Shown here piece by piece: positions 18,380-28,539 of a stretch of 64,000 bases of DNA; the stretch's first letter is position 1; every line of letters starts with the position of its first letter. The notes beneath the pieces were generated by a model, which was not told where the DNA came from, searched no databases, and saw only the letters and a list, made by a program, of their open reading frames with translations. Made by a program: the position numbers and the translations under genes. The stretch comes from Collinsella aerofaciens (GTDB lineage: Bacteria > Actinomycetota > Coriobacteriia > Coriobacteriales > Coriobacteriaceae): NCBI RefSeq assembly GCF_028206795.1, contig NZ_JAQLFJ010000004.1:68666-132665 (forward strand), in the 5' to 3' direction.

Positions 18380-19399
18380 ATGTTCGGCAATCCCTCGTAT
18401 CCAACGTATCAGGCTTTTTTGGGGCTTGGCATCGCCGCAGCCATTGCGCTGCTGCTCATGCCGTGGTGGATCAAGCTGCTCAAGGTCGAGGGTATCGGCC
18501 AGCAGGTTCGTGCCGACGGCCCCAAGCGTCATTTGGTTAAGCAGGGAACGCCCACCATGGGTGGCGTTGTCATCCTCGTCGCGATCTCGCTGACCTGCCT
18601 GCTGATGGGCAAGCTCACCACCGAGCTCGTACTCGTACTGCTCGCCACGCTGGCGACCGGCGTGCTGGGCCTGATCGACGACCTGACCTCCGTTACGCAT
18701 GGGCGCTCGCTCGGTCTGACGCCTCATGCCAAGATGATCGGCCTAACCATTATCTGTGTCACCTTTACGGTGCTTGCCGTCAACTGGTGCGGCGTCGCCC
18801 CCGAGATTCGTTTTCCCGGTGGGTTGACGATTGACCTTGGCGTGCTTTCGACTACCATCTGCGGCTATTCGTTCCCGTGGCTCTATATTGTCTTTTGCTG
18901 GCTGATGATTGCCGGTCTTTCTAATGCCGTGAACCTGACCGATGGCCTTGACGGTCTTGCTGGCGGCACCTCCATGATCGCCATGCTCGCCATGGCTGCC
19001 ATGGCGTTTTTGCACGGAGACGTGAACCTGTCCATCTTCTGTACCGCGTGTGCCGGTGCCTGCTTGGGCTTTCTGTGGTTCAACTGCTATCCGGCGAGCA
19101 TCTTTATGGGCGATACCGGCTCGCTTGCTCTGGGCGCCGCGTTCGCCTGCACGTCCATCATGACCAACACCGAGGTCGTCTCCCTCATCATCGGCGGCCT
19201 GTTTATCGTTGAGACCCTGTCGGTCATGATTCAGGTTGTCTACTTCCATTTTACGCACAAGCGCGTCTTCCTTATGGCGCCCATCCATCATCATTTCGAA
19301 AAGAAGGGTTGGGCCGAGACCAAGGTCGTCATCCGTTTTTGGATTATCGCTGCGGCATTTGGTGCCGTTGGCCTTGCTCTGTTCTTCCAGTTGGGATAG
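18380..19399 (+). CDS. mraY: Phospho-MurNAc-pentapeptide transferase
   Basis: Polytopic membrane enzyme that moves phospho-MurNAc-pentapeptide onto undecaprenyl phosphate to form lipid I. 339 residues, about ten membrane segments. Hallmarks are LGLIDDLTS (metal-binding Asp pair), NLTDGLDGLAGG and MAPIHHHFEKKG. It starts three bases after murF and ends nine bases before murD, in a tight operon. Confidence 0.97.
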   Translation: MFGNPSYPTYQAFLGLGIAAAIALLLMPWWIKLLKVEGIGQQVRADGPKRHLVKQGTPTMGGVVILVAISLTCLLMGKLTTELVLVLLATLATGVLGLIDDLTSVTHGRSLGLTPHAKMIGLTIICVTFTVLAVNWCGVAPEIRFPGGLTIDLGVLSTTICGYSFPWLYIVFCWLMIAGLSNAVNLTDGLDGLAGGTSMIAMLAMAAMAFLHGDVNLSIFCTACAGACLGFLWFNCYPASIFMGDTGSLALGAAFACTSIMTNTEVVSLIIGGLFIVETLSVMIQVVYFHFTHKRVFLMAPIHHHFEKKGWAETKVVIRFWIIAAAFGAVGLALFFQLG

Positions 19400-19408
19400 T
19401 GGTCTTTC

Positions 19409-20815
19409 ATGCCTCTTGCTGATGTCTTTAGCCTGCTCGTTTTGGGTCAGGGCAAATCCGGTCTCGATGTCGCCTGCTGGGCGCTGGCACATCCAGAGCG
19501 CGTAAGCGCCGTTACCGTGTATGGCGGCGGCACCTCTGAGCCCAATGACGCCACGCGTGCGCTCGAGGCTGCCGGTGCGTCGTTTGTCTATGGGACCGAA
19601 CAGGTCGAGGGCGCCTATGACGTATGCGTGACGTGCCCGGGCATCTCGGAGTTCTCGGGCTTCTTTAAGGCCGGGCGCGAGCATGCCGCCCAGATTATGG
19701 GTGAGCCCGAGTTTGCCTATCGCCTGTCGCCCGATAACTGGATTGCCATCACGGGCACCAACGGCAAGACGACCACCACGTCGCTGACCGATTATCTGCT
19801 CAAGGCTTCCGGTGAGGCCAGTGTAGCTGTCGGCAACATCGGCGAGCCGCCTATCAACGAGATTGACGGCCGAGCCCACAACGAGTGGTTTGTGGCTGAG
19901 CTCTCGAGCTATCAGATTGCTACGACCACCGAGCTCCACCCTCGCGTGGCGGTGCTGCTCAACATCACTCCCGACCACTTGGGCTGGCATAAGAGCCATA
20001 AGAACTATGCGCTTGCCAAGATCAAACTGTTTGACAATATGGTCGATGACGATCTGGTGGTCGTCGACGTCGAAGACGCCGGCATTCACGAGTTCGATGA
20101 GTGCATCTACACGCCGGGTCGTCGCATCTGCAAGGTCGCTTTTGACGAGCCCGAGGGTGCAGACGCCGCCTTTGTGCGCGACGGCAAAATGGTCGTGCGC
20201 CTGAAGGGCGTCGAGACTCAGCTTGTCGCCACGTCCGAACTCAAGATCTCGGGCCATCACAATGTTATCAATGCCCTGTGCGCTGCCACGGCTGCCCTGG
20301 CAGTCGGTGCCGATGTCGATGGTGTCTGCCGCGGTCTGGCCTCGTTCCAGCCGCTCGAGCACCGCGTGGAGCCGTGCGGCGAGATTGACGGAGTGCGCTA
20401 CGTCAACGATTCCAAGGCGACCAACACCGACGCGGTCGAGAAGGCACTGACGGCATTTCCCGATGACAACGTGATCTTGCTGCTCGGCGGCCACGATAAG
20501 GGCACGCCGCTCACGGACTTCGCGCGCGTCGTTATGGATAACGTGCGCTCGGTCGTCTGCTTTGGCGATGCGCGCGAGCGCTTTACCGCCGCTATGGACG
20601 AGGCCGATGTCGATGGCGATGTGGATATCGCCCAAGCGGATGACCTACGCGATGCCGTGGACGTTGCCCGTTCGCTGTCGAGCCGTGGCGACGTGATCTT
20701 ACTTTCTCCTGCCTGCTCTTCGTTCGATGAGTTCTCGGGCTATGAGGAGCGCGGCCGCGTGTTTAAGGACTACGTGGCTCAGCTTGCCGCTGCAGCGAAA
20801 TCGCAAATGGAATAG
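19409..20815 (+). CDS. murD: UDP-MurNAc-L-alanine:D-glutamate ligase
   Basis: Cytoplasmic Mur ligase adding D-Glu to UDP-MurNAc-L-Ala. 468 residues with N-terminal Rossmann start (LVLGQGKSGLDVA), the ATP loop ITGTNGKTTTT (about 113-123) and a C-terminal NDSKATNTDA. The N-terminal part replaces the usual GxGxSG with GQGKSG, which is common. Follows mraY closely. Confidence 0.96.
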   Translation: MPLADVFSLLVLGQGKSGLDVACWALAHPERVSAVTVYGGGTSEPNDATRALEAAGASFVYGTEQVEGAYDVCVTCPGISEFSGFFKAGREHAAQIMGEPEFAYRLSPDNWIAITGTNGKTTTTSLTDYLLKASGEASVAVGNIGEPPINEIDGRAHNEWFVAELSSYQIATTTELHPRVAVLLNITPDHLGWHKSHKNYALAKIKLFDNMVDDDLVVVDVEDAGIHEFDECIYTPGRRICKVAFDEPEGADAAFVRDGKMVVRLKGVETQLVATSELKISGHHNVINALCAATAALAVGADVDGVCRGLASFQPLEHRVEPCGEIDGVRYVNDSKATNTDAVEKALTAFPDDNVILLLGGHDKGTPLTDFARVVMDNVRSVVCFGDARERFTAAMDEADVDGDVDIAQADDLRDAVDVARSLSSRGDVILLSPACSSFDEFSGYEERGRVFKDYVAQLAAAAKSQME

Positions 20816-20818
20816 GGG

Positions 20819-22345
20819 TTGCCGGTGAGAGAGGAGAGCCCCCGACAAGGTATGAGGAGGCCCGACTCGGACCGTGCTTCCTCGCGGCGCAGCACACCGC
20901 GTTCCGGTCGCGGCGGGCAGTCGTTTAGCGAACGCTATATTGCCGGCGTTCCCGCCCGCATCATGCGCCCCCGTCTGATATTTATGGCCTGCCTGTTTAC
21001 TTTGGTGTGCTTTGGTCTGCTGATGGTGTACTCGGCGTCTTCGGTCGAGGCGCTGCACGAGAATGGCTCGGCGACGTTTTTCCTGGGTCGACAGGCCGCG
21101 TTTGCCGTGGTTGGTGTTCTGGCGCTGATTGCCATCGTGCGCGTTTTGCCGGACAGCTGGTTTGGGGAGGATGTGCTTAGGATCTTCCTTATCGGCATGA
21201 TAGGGCTACTGTTTCTGGTGTTCTTGGTGGGCAGCGGCAGCCGTGGCGCCACGCGCTGGCTCAACATCGCCGGTATTCAGTTCCAGCCTTCCGAGTTTTT
21301 AAAGCCATTTGCCATTGCGTATTCGGCCATCATGCTTGATCGCTTCTTTTCGCCCGGTGGCAACATCAACGAATTCCTTCGCAAGATGGGCATCTACCTG
21401 GGTATTTCGCTCTTTCTGATCTTTATCCAGCCCGATTTCGGTACTGTCCTGATCATCCTGTTGACCCTCATGTGCATGGCGTTGTTTGCGGGTCTCGACC
21501 CGAGATTTATCATCGGCGTGCTAATCTTCGGCATTCTCGTGATCGTGATTGCACTTGTCGCAGAGCCGTACCGTATGGTGCGTATTCAGGTTGCCTTGAA
21601 CCCTTGGGCTGATGAGTATGGTGACGGCTATCAGGCCACGCTTGCCATCATGGCCTTTGCCTCGGGCGGTCTGTTCGGCCGTGGCATCGGCAACTCAACC
21701 ATGAAGTACTCGTATCTGCCCGAGGCGCACAATGACTACATCCTGGCCATCATTGGCGAGGAAGTCGGCTTTGTCGGAACCGTGCTGTTCTTCTTGGTGT
21801 TTGCGATGCTGATCTACTCGGCGTTTCGCATTGCCGAGCAGGCGACCGATCGTCGGGGCGCGCTTATGGCGTCTGGCTCCGCGGTCATTCTCGCGGTGCA
21901 GTTTTTGATTAACGCGCTTGGCATCCTCAACGTGTTTCCCATGACGGGCAAACCGTTGCCGTTTATTAGCTACGGCGGTTCGTCGATTATCGTGTCGCTT
22001 ATGCTTGCCGGGTTGATTCTGCGCGTTTCGTACGAGAGCGCCCGCCGCGATGAGTATGACCGCCGCCGTGAGAGCTTTGCCGTTATGGACGAGAGCACCG
22101 CCGGCGTGGCCCATGTGCGCGGTGAACGACCTTCGCGTAGCGGCTTTACCGTTCTGGATGGCTCTGCGACCGAGCCGGCAGCTCGTCCACGTCCGCGGAC
22201 GGCGCCGCAAGGTCGTCCGCAGCGCCCCAGCCCTCGCAGCGCGGGCGGCGGATATAATCGAATCGATTTGAACTCGGACCCGTCGGCGCGTTTGCGCACC
22301 GACGACCAGGGACCGCGTGTACGAAGGGACTACCATGACCGATAA
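20819..22345 (+). CDS. ftsW: Septal SEDS glycosyltransferase
   Basis: SEDS-family polymerase that makes septal glycan with its PBP partner FtsI. 508 residues: a basic cytoplasmic start (about 1-45), ten membrane segments, the FtsW motif LPFISYGGSS, and a long Arg/Pro-rich cytoplasmic C-terminal tail (about 400-508). The start is TTG 20819, four bases after the murD stop, with AGGGG close by; GTG 20825 is possible. Its last eleven bases overlap murG, implying translational coupling. Confidence 0.93.
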   Translation: MPVREESPRQGMRRPDSDRASSRRSTPRSGRGGQSFSERYIAGVPARIMRPRLIFMACLFTLVCFGLLMVYSASSVEALHENGSATFFLGRQAAFAVVGVLALIAIVRVLPDSWFGEDVLRIFLIGMIGLLFLVFLVGSGSRGATRWLNIAGIQFQPSEFLKPFAIAYSAIMLDRFFSPGGNINEFLRKMGIYLGISLFLIFIQPDFGTVLIILLTLMCMALFAGLDPRFIIGVLIFGILVIVIALVAEPYRMVRIQVALNPWADEYGDGYQATLAIMAFASGGLFGRGIGNSTMKYSYLPEAHNDYILAIIGEEVGFVGTVLFFLVFAMLIYSAFRIAEQATDRRGALMASGSAVILAVQFLINALGILNVFPMTGKPLPFISYGGSSIIVSLMLAGLILRVSYESARRDEYDRRRESFAVMDESTAGVAHVRGERPSRSGFTVLDGSATEPAARPRPRTAPQGRPQRPSPRSAGGGYNRIDLNSDPSARLRTDDQGPRVRRDYHDR

Positions 22346-23450
22346 GATGACCGTTGCTATTGCAGCCGGCGGCACGGCAGGACACATTAACCCCGCGCTC
22401 GCTTTGGCCGAGGAGCTGCATGACCGTGGCCACCACGTTGTGTTCGTGGGCCAGTCGCGCAAGCTCGAGGGTCGTCTGGTCCCCGAGGCTGGGTTTGATT
22501 TTGTGCCCATTACGGTCACGGGCTTCGACCGCTCCCGTCCCTGGACGGCGCTGACCTCGCTGTGGCGTGTCAACAAGGCCAAGCGTGCGCTCGCCAGTCA
22601 TTTCTCAAAGGTCGGCAAGCCCGATGCTGCCATCGGTTTTGGTGCCTATGTCGAGGTTCCGCTGCTGGGGTGGTGCAAGGGCGCAGGCGTTCCGTATCTG
22701 CTACATGAGCAGAACTCTGTTCCGGGCCTGGCCAACAAGATGATGAACTCCCACGCCGCTCGCGTGTGCATCTCGGTGCCGGCAGCGCGCTCGGTCTTTG
22801 AGCGCGAAGGTGACCCTGACCACGTGCTCATGACCGGCAACCCCGTACGTCGCTCGGTGATCGAGGGCGATCGCGCTCGCGGCCGCAAGGCACTTGGCGT
22901 TCCCGAGGACGCTACGCTGCTGCTCGTCTTTGGCGGTTCACTTGGCGCCCAGCACCTCAACGAGCGCGCGGTTTCGCTCAAAAACGAGCTGCTTTCGCGC
23001 AAGAACCTCTATGTGTTGCATTCGACGGGTGCCGACGGCTTTGAGGAGACCGAGCGCGCTTTGGCGCTGACGCCCGAGGAGGCGAAGCGTTACCGCGTCC
23101 AGCCTTACATCGACAACATGGGCGATATGCTGGCTGCTGCCGATTTGGTGCTCTCGCGTTCGGGTGCATCGAGCGTGGCCGAGATCGCTGCGCTCGCCGT
23201 GCCCTCGATACTCGTGCCGTATCCGCATGCGACGGCCGACCACCAAACCACCAATGCCCGTTATCTGGTCGACGCCGGGGCCGGCGTGCTCTGTGCCGAT
23301 GCCGATATCGACGGTTCTGCCTTTGCCGATGAGCTGCTGCACCTGGTCGATGACGCGGCAGAGCGCGACGTCATGCGTCAGGCGGCGCGTGGTCTGGCTC
23401 AGGATAGGGCCGCCGCTCTTCTGGCCGATGCGGTAGAGGGTTTGCGTTAG
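22335..23450 (+). CDS. murG: UDP-GlcNAc:lipid I N-acetylglucosaminyltransferase
   Basis: GT-B transferase that converts lipid I to lipid II at the inner membrane face. 371 residues with the N-terminal GGTAGHINPALALAEEL, central GGSLGAQHLN, and C-terminal SRSGASSVAEIAALAVPSIL. ATG 22335 lies inside the end of ftsW; an upstream in-frame start at 22317 would add six residues. Confidence 0.97.
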   Translation: MTDKMTVAIAAGGTAGHINPALALAEELHDRGHHVVFVGQSRKLEGRLVPEAGFDFVPITVTGFDRSRPWTALTSLWRVNKAKRALASHFSKVGKPDAAIGFGAYVEVPLLGWCKGAGVPYLLHEQNSVPGLANKMMNSHAARVCISVPAARSVFEREGDPDHVLMTGNPVRRSVIEGDRARGRKALGVPEDATLLLVFGGSLGAQHLNERAVSLKNELLSRKNLYVLHSTGADGFEETERALALTPEEAKRYRVQPYIDNMGDMLAAADLVLSRSGASSVAEIAALAVPSILVPYPHATADHQTTNARYLVDAGAGVLCADADIDGSAFADELLHLVDDAAERDVMRQAARGLAQDRAAALLADAVEGLR

Positions 23451-23547
23451 TTAGACGGGATATCGTCGGTCGCCCTCGCGCTGATGCGGTAGGTGCGGTA
23501 CAGTTAACGGGTTACAGGCAGTGTTTACGCAAGGAGTACACGAGCAC

Positions 23548-24966
23548 ATGGCTGATTCCCAGACTGCAACCTCCGCGCCCGAGTTTAAGAGCGCCCACTT
23601 TATCGGTATCGGCGGCGCCGGCATGAGCGGCATCGCCCTCGTTCTGCACGAGCGCGGTTATGCCGTTACCGGCTCCGACCTTAAGACGTCACGTTATATC
23701 CGCCAGCTTACCCGCGCTGGTGTGAAGGTGCACGTGGGCCATGAGGCAGCCACGATCGACGAGGTCAAGCCCGACGTGGTTGTTGTCTCCACCGCTATTC
23801 CGGAGTCCAACCCTGAGCTCGTTCGCGCTCGCGAGCTTGGTATTCCCGTGTGGCCCCGTGCCAAGATGCTCTCTGCTTTGGGCCACGGCTACACCACCGT
23901 CGCTGTTGCCGGCACGCATGGCAAGACCACCACGTCTTCGATGTGCGCCACTATGCTCGACCGCATGGGTCTGGATCCGAGTTTCTTGATCGGCGGCATC
24001 GTCGAGGGCTATGACACGAACGGCAAGAACGGCTCGGGCGACTACTTTGTCGCCGAGGCCGACGAGTCCGACAGCTCCTTCCTGTTCCTGAACCCCAACG
24101 TGGTCATTGTGACCAACGTCGAGGCCGACCACCTCGATCACTACTCGGGTATCGAGGAGATCGAGGCAACTTTCGCCAAATTCATGAGCCTGGTGGGCGA
24201 GGACGGCACCGTCATCGTCTGCGGCGAGGACCCGCATCTGGTCGAGCTCGCCAAGTCGACGGGCCGTCACGTGCTTTCCTACGGCTTTGCCGAGAGCAAC
24301 GACATCGTCTGCGTGCACCCGGATGTCAAGGGCATCCAGAGTGACTTTATCGTTCGCTTTGAGGACGGCACTGAGCACGCTGTGGAGATCAAGAGCAATC
24401 CCGGTCGCCACAACATGCTCAACGCCACGGCCGTGCTCACCGTCGCCCATGTCCTGGGCCTTGACATCGACGCCGCCGCCAAGGCGCTCTCGAGCTTTGA
24501 GGGCGTCCGCCGTCGCTTTACCCACGTGGGCGATATCGATGGCATCACCGTGGTCGATGATTACGGCCATCACCCCACCGAGATCAAGGCGACGCTTGCC
24601 GCCGCTTCGTCGCTGGGCTACAAGCACGTCGACGTCGTGTTCCAGCCGCACCGCTATTCGCGCCTGCAGGCCCTGTGCGACGACTTTGCCGATGCATTTG
24701 CCAATGCCGATAAACTGCTGCTGATTGATGTGTTCTCGGCTGGCGAGATGCCCATTCCGGGTGTCACCTCTAAGATGCTCGCCGATACCGTGCGCGCCAA
24801 GCATCCTGGCAAGGAGGTCGTGTACTGCTCCAGCCGTCTTGAGCTCAATCAGGAGCTCGAGCAGATGGTGGGCGAGGGCGACCTGCTGCTCACCATGGGT
24901 GCCGGCGACGTTACGACCGTCGGTCCCGAGTTCATTGAGTATCTGACTGCCAAGAAAGACGCTTAA
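23548..24966 (+). CDS. murC: UDP-MurNAc:L-alanine ligase
   Basis: First Mur ligase of precursor synthesis. 472 residues with GIGGAGMSGIALVLHERGY at the N-terminus, ATP loop AGTHGKTTTSS (about 120-130), and C-terminal YGHHPTEIKATL. ATG 23548 has AAGGAG eleven bases upstream. An alternative in-frame start at 23521 would add nine residues. A 97-base gap after murG could carry a minor promoter, though I see no clear hexamers. Confidence 0.96.
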   Translation: MADSQTATSAPEFKSAHFIGIGGAGMSGIALVLHERGYAVTGSDLKTSRYIRQLTRAGVKVHVGHEAATIDEVKPDVVVVSTAIPESNPELVRARELGIPVWPRAKMLSALGHGYTTVAVAGTHGKTTTSSMCATMLDRMGLDPSFLIGGIVEGYDTNGKNGSGDYFVAEADESDSSFLFLNPNVVIVTNVEADHLDHYSGIEEIEATFAKFMSLVGEDGTVIVCGEDPHLVELAKSTGRHVLSYGFAESNDIVCVHPDVKGIQSDFIVRFEDGTEHAVEIKSNPGRHNMLNATAVLTVAHVLGLDIDAAAKALSSFEGVRRRFTHVGDIDGITVVDDYGHHPTEIKATLAAASSLGYKHVDVVFQPHRYSRLQALCDDFADAFANADKLLLIDVFSAGEMPIPGVTSKMLADTVRAKHPGKEVVYCSSRLELNQELEQMVGEGDLLLTMGAGDVTTVGPEFIEYLTAKKDA

Positions 24967-24971
24967 GTCTA

Positions 24972-25883
24972 ATGGGTCTGTTTAACGCCGTCATGGCGCT
25001 CTCGGGCATGATCGACACGGATGTGATCGAGGACGAGCGCCTTGCGCGTCATACGAGCTATCGTATCGGCGGCAAGGCCGACCTCTTTGTGACGTGCCAT
25101 AGCTATCATGCCCTCCGCCGCGCCGTGGCGGTGCTCGATCGCGAGCAGGTGCCGTGGGTCATCATCGGCAAGGGCTCCAATCTGCTGGTTGCCGATGGCG
25201 GTTATCGCGGTGCCGTCATTTCGCTCGGACGTGAGTTTCAGCGCACGGTTGTTGCCGATGACGGTTGTACGCTGACGGTCGGTGCGGGCGTGATGTTTGC
25301 GCGCCTGGTCAACGATGCCCTGTCGCGTAGCCTCTCGGGCCTTGAGTTTGCCGTTGGCATTCCTGGTTCGGTCGGCGGTGCGATATCTATGAATGCCGGC
25401 ACGCGGACCGAGTGGATTGGCTCGCTGGTTGAGGATGTCGTAACGTTTGACCCGGCATCCGGTATCAAGCATTATGCGGGGTCCGAGATCACTTGGGGCT
25501 ACCGCGAATGTAGCCTTCCCCGCAATGAGATCATCCTCGAGTGCGTGTTCAAGCTTAAACCGGCGCCCAAGGCCGACATTCGCGAGCGCATGGAGCGGTA
25601 CCTTACAAGGCGCAAGCGTACGCAGCCCATGGGTCGCGCATCCTGCGGGTCTGTCTTTCGCAACCCGCCCGATGCGAGTGTGGGCAAGCTTATCGAGGAT
25701 TGTGGATTAAAGGGTTTTTCGATTGGCGGCGCGGAAGTTTCGCCCGTTCACGCTAATTTTATCGTTAATAACGGAACTGCCTCGGCCGATGACGTTGCCG
25801 CGGTTATCAGACATGTGCACGGAAAGGTGAGGGAGGCGTATGGCATCGAGCTCAGACCGGAAGTTAAATTCCTCGGCTTCTAG
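24972..25883 (+). CDS. murB: UDP-N-acetylenolpyruvoylglucosamine reductase
   Basis: FAD enzyme that reduces the enolpyruvyl group to make UDP-MurNAc. 303 residues, normal for the short (type II) MurB. Motifs: RIGGKADL, GKGSNLLVADGG (FAD site), GIPGSVGGAISMNAG, and RASCGSVFRNP with the catalytic Ser region. The end overlaps ftsQ by 44 bases. Confidence 0.96.
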   Translation: MGLFNAVMALSGMIDTDVIEDERLARHTSYRIGGKADLFVTCHSYHALRRAVAVLDREQVPWVIIGKGSNLLVADGGYRGAVISLGREFQRTVVADDGCTLTVGAGVMFARLVNDALSRSLSGLEFAVGIPGSVGGAISMNAGTRTEWIGSLVEDVVTFDPASGIKHYAGSEITWGYRECSLPRNEIILECVFKLKPAPKADIRERMERYLTRRKRTQPMGRASCGSVFRNPPDASVGKLIEDCGLKGFSIGGAEVSPVHANFIVNNGTASADDVAAVIRHVHGKVREAYGIELRPEVKFLGF

Positions 25884-27096
25884 AGCATCGAAACCTACCT
25901 TCCGCCGCGCCGGAGGGCGTTCCGGCGCGCCTGCCAAACCTCAACGCAATACCGTCGCGCACTCTAAGTCTGTCGGGCATGCTCGACAGACCAGTCGACC
26001 GGTCGTCGGCTCGCAGCTCGGTAATCGTCCGGCCGCAAAAAAGTCCTCGCGTCCCTCGGTGACGTCAAAGCCTGTTATGGGCGCCAAGCCTGCCCGTCCC
26101 ATGGCAACTCCCAAGCCCTCGACGGGAACTAAAGCGGCGCGTCCAGGTCGCACGCTGGGCGCATCGAAACCGCGCTCGCTGACATCGGTGCCGGCTACCG
26201 CCAAGAAGCCTTCGAGTAAAAAAGGTTTCAACCCGTTATCTTCACTTGGAGCGATGGCAAATAAAACATCAGACGACGCTTCTGTCGTTACAGGCAAAGG
26301 CAAAATCGTGGGCGGCGTTCTGGCCGTCTTGGCCGTGCTCGTCGTCGTTGCCATCGTGGTGATTAACTCTGGATTGTTTACTGCCACTGATATTCAGATT
26401 CAAGGCAGCGAGCATGTGACGAAGCACGATGCTATCCAGCTGATCGACTTGCCCGAGGGAACGTCGCTTTTTAACGTCGATCCCGACCAGATTACCGAGG
26501 ATCTCAAGCAGAACCCGTGGGTCTCGGGCGTGGATGTCCAGCGCCAGTTTCCCCATACGCTTATCATCACGCCGACGGAGCGTAAAGTTATCGCCATTGC
26601 ATATATCAGCTCCGACGACCTTGCCTGGGCTATCGGAGACGATGACACCTGGATCGCCCCGCTGTCGACGTCGGTCGAAGTGGACGACCAGGGCAACGTC
26701 ATCACGACAGGGCAGGGCTCAAATACCTTGACCGGAATCGATGCCGCGCTGGCGCTCGCCAAGCATTATGGCGCGGTGTTGTTGACTGATGTCTCGGCGG
26801 ATGTCGCTCCGGTTTCCGGCCAGGCGGTGAACTCCAAGGCCGTTAAGGCCGGCCTGGATTATGTGCGTGGTTTTTCGAGCGAGTTCTTGGGACAAGTCAA
26901 GGATATTTCCACGCCTTCGGTCGAAGCCATCTCGGCAAACCTCAATAACGGCATTGAGGTGTCGCTGGGCGATTCGGACGATATCGCCAAGAAGGAACGC
27001 GTAGTCACCAAGTTGCTTTCGCAGGTAGAGGGCGTAACGTATATCAATGTGCGCTCTCCGGGCAACTACACATTTAGGAATGCTCCGACCTCGTAG
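25840..27096 (+). CDS. ftsQ: Divisome protein FtsQ (POTRA domain)
   Basis: Bitopic division protein bridging cytoplasmic and outside divisome parts. 418 residues: a very long basic, Ser/Pro/Lys-rich cytoplasmic region (1-155), one membrane helix (about 156-177), then a POTRA domain (about 184-252) and beta domain. ATG 25840 lies within the last codons of murB and follows GGGAGG. E. coli FtsQ is about 276 residues, so the extension is notable; long disordered N-termini are seen in other actinobacterial FtsQ proteins. Confidence 0.88.
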   Translation: MASSSDRKLNSSASRASKPTFRRAGGRSGAPAKPQRNTVAHSKSVGHARQTSRPVVGSQLGNRPAAKKSSRPSVTSKPVMGAKPARPMATPKPSTGTKAARPGRTLGASKPRSLTSVPATAKKPSSKKGFNPLSSLGAMANKTSDDASVVTGKGKIVGGVLAVLAVLVVVAIVVINSGLFTATDIQIQGSEHVTKHDAIQLIDLPEGTSLFNVDPDQITEDLKQNPWVSGVDVQRQFPHTLIITPTERKVIAIAYISSDDLAWAIGDDDTWIAPLSTSVEVDDQGNVITTGQGSNTLTGIDAALALAKHYGAVLLTDVSADVAPVSGQAVNSKAVKAGLDYVRGFSSEFLGQVKDISTPSVEAISANLNNGIEVSLGDSDDIAKKERVVTKLLSQVEGVTYINVRSPGNYTFRNAPTS

Positions 27097-27295
27097 CGCT
27101 GGTTGATGCTTTGTTGAGGGGCCATACCAAGCCGTTTATCTGGTTTGTTTGGTTTTCACGGTCAATTATTTGACTGATACGTTCATAATGTGCAAACATA
27201 ATACGGTTTACCTTTGCATTTACTTTCAACCTGAAGGTTAATGTGCGCAGGGGTCGACCCATGCTATGGCTATAACCTTTGTTCGGAGGACCGAC

Positions 27296-28450
27296 ATGCA
27301 CGAGACAGAGATCAACAACTACCTTGCCGTCATTAAGGTGGTCGGCGTCGGCGGCGGCGGTACCAACGCGGTCAATCGAATGATCGAAGAGGGCATCCGC
27401 GGCGTCGAGTTTGTTGCCATCAACACCGATGCTCAGGCACTCGCGATCTCTGATGCCGATATCAAGGTGCACATCGGCACCGACCTTACCCGCGGCCTGG
27501 GCGCCGGCGCCAACCCCGAGGTTGGCCGCAAGGCTGCCGATGAGTCCCGCGACGACATTGCCGAGGCGCTCGCTGGCGCCGACATGGTGTTTATCACCTG
27601 CGGTGAGGGCGGTGGCACCGGTACCGGCGCTGCTCCCATCGTTGCCGATATCGCGATGAACGAGGTCGGCGCACTGACCGTCGCCGTCGTGACCAAGCCC
27701 TTCACCTTCGAGGGCCGCAAGCGCAAGAAGAGCGCCGAGGAGGGCATCAAGACCCTCTCCGATTGCGTCGACACCATGATCGTCATTCCTAACGATAAGC
27801 TGCTCGACATCGCCGAGAAGAAGACCACCATGCTCGAGGCCTTCGCGATTGCCGATGGCGTCCTTTCCCAGGGCACCCAGGGCATCACCGACCTCATCAC
27901 CGTCCCCGGTATCATCAACCTGGACTTCGCCGATGTTAAGACCATCATGAAGCAGGCCGGTACCGCCATGATGGGTATCGGTACCTCTTCTGGGGATACT
28001 CGTGCCGTCGACGCTGCCCAGCAGGCCATCTCCAGCCCGCTGCTCGAGAGCTCCATCGATGGTGCCACGCGCGTTCTGCTCTCCATCGCCGGTTCCAAGG
28101 ACCTGGGCATCCAGGAGATCAGCGACGCCGCCGACGTTGTCGCCAACGCCGTCGACCCCGAGGCCAACATCATCTTCGGTACCGTTGTCGACGAGTCCCT
28201 GGGCGATCAGGTGCGTATCACCGTCATCGCTACGGGCTTCTCCGACTCCAATGTCAACCGTCAGGATGAGCTCTTTGCTGCTCAGCAGTCTCAGAGCAAG
28301 GCCGCTGCCTCCGCTGAGCCGCAGCGCACCGCTCCGGCTGCCAGCCCGGCTCAGGCCGCTCCGACCCGCAACGTCGGTGGTACCGAGCTGCCCAACTTTG
28401 GCAACGACCAGTTCGAGCTTCCCGACTTCCTGAAGCGCGGTAGCTTCTAG
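27296..28450 (+). CDS. ftsZ: Cell division GTPase FtsZ
   Basis: Tubulin-like GTPase that forms the Z-ring. 384 residues: tubulin signature GGGTGTG (105-111), T7-type NLDFADV, a low-complexity linker rich in Ala/Gln/Pro (about 325-360), and the C-terminal peptide [11 protein letters not shown] that binds membrane anchors. ATG 27296 follows CGGAGGA. A 199-base AT-richer gap after ftsQ suggests its own promoter. No ftsA is present; SepF (34815) is the likely membrane anchor. Confidence 0.98.
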   Translation: MHETEINNYLAVIKVVGVGGGGTNAVNRMIEEGIRGVEFVAINTDAQALAISDADIKVHIGTDLTRGLGAGANPEVGRKAADESRDDIAEALAGADMVFITCGEGGGTGTGAAPIVADIAMNEVGALTVAVVTKPFTFEGRKRKKSAEEGIKTLSDCVDTMIVIPNDKLLDIAEKKTTMLEAFAIADGVLSQGTQGITDLITVPGIINLDFADVKTIMKQAGTAMMGIGTSSGDTRAVDAAQQAISSPLLESSIDGATRVLLSIAGSKDLGIQEISDAADVVANAVDPEANIIFGTVVDESLGDQVRITVIATGFSDSNVNRQDELFAAQQSQSKAAASAEPQRTAPAASPAQAAPTRNVGGTELPNFGNDQFELPDFLKRGSF

Positions 28451-28474
28451 TTCGTTTTTCTCAACGACCTGCAC

Positions 28475-28510
28475 GGGGTGTGTCCATTTGGATGCACCCC
28501 GTTTTCTTTC
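28475..28510 (+). terminator. Terminator after ftsZ
   Basis: Hairpin CGGGGTG / CACCCCG with additional TCC/GGA pairing, followed by TTTTCTTT. Ends the dcw transcript before pgeF. Confidence 0.88.
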
Positions 28511-28539
28511 TCGTTTGTAAACGAAAGCCTCCAATCTCC

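Noticed and set aside
18743..20635. 630-codon minus-strand frame opposite mraY/murD
   Set aside because: Antisense of two essential genes; no ribosome-binding site or recognisable motif.
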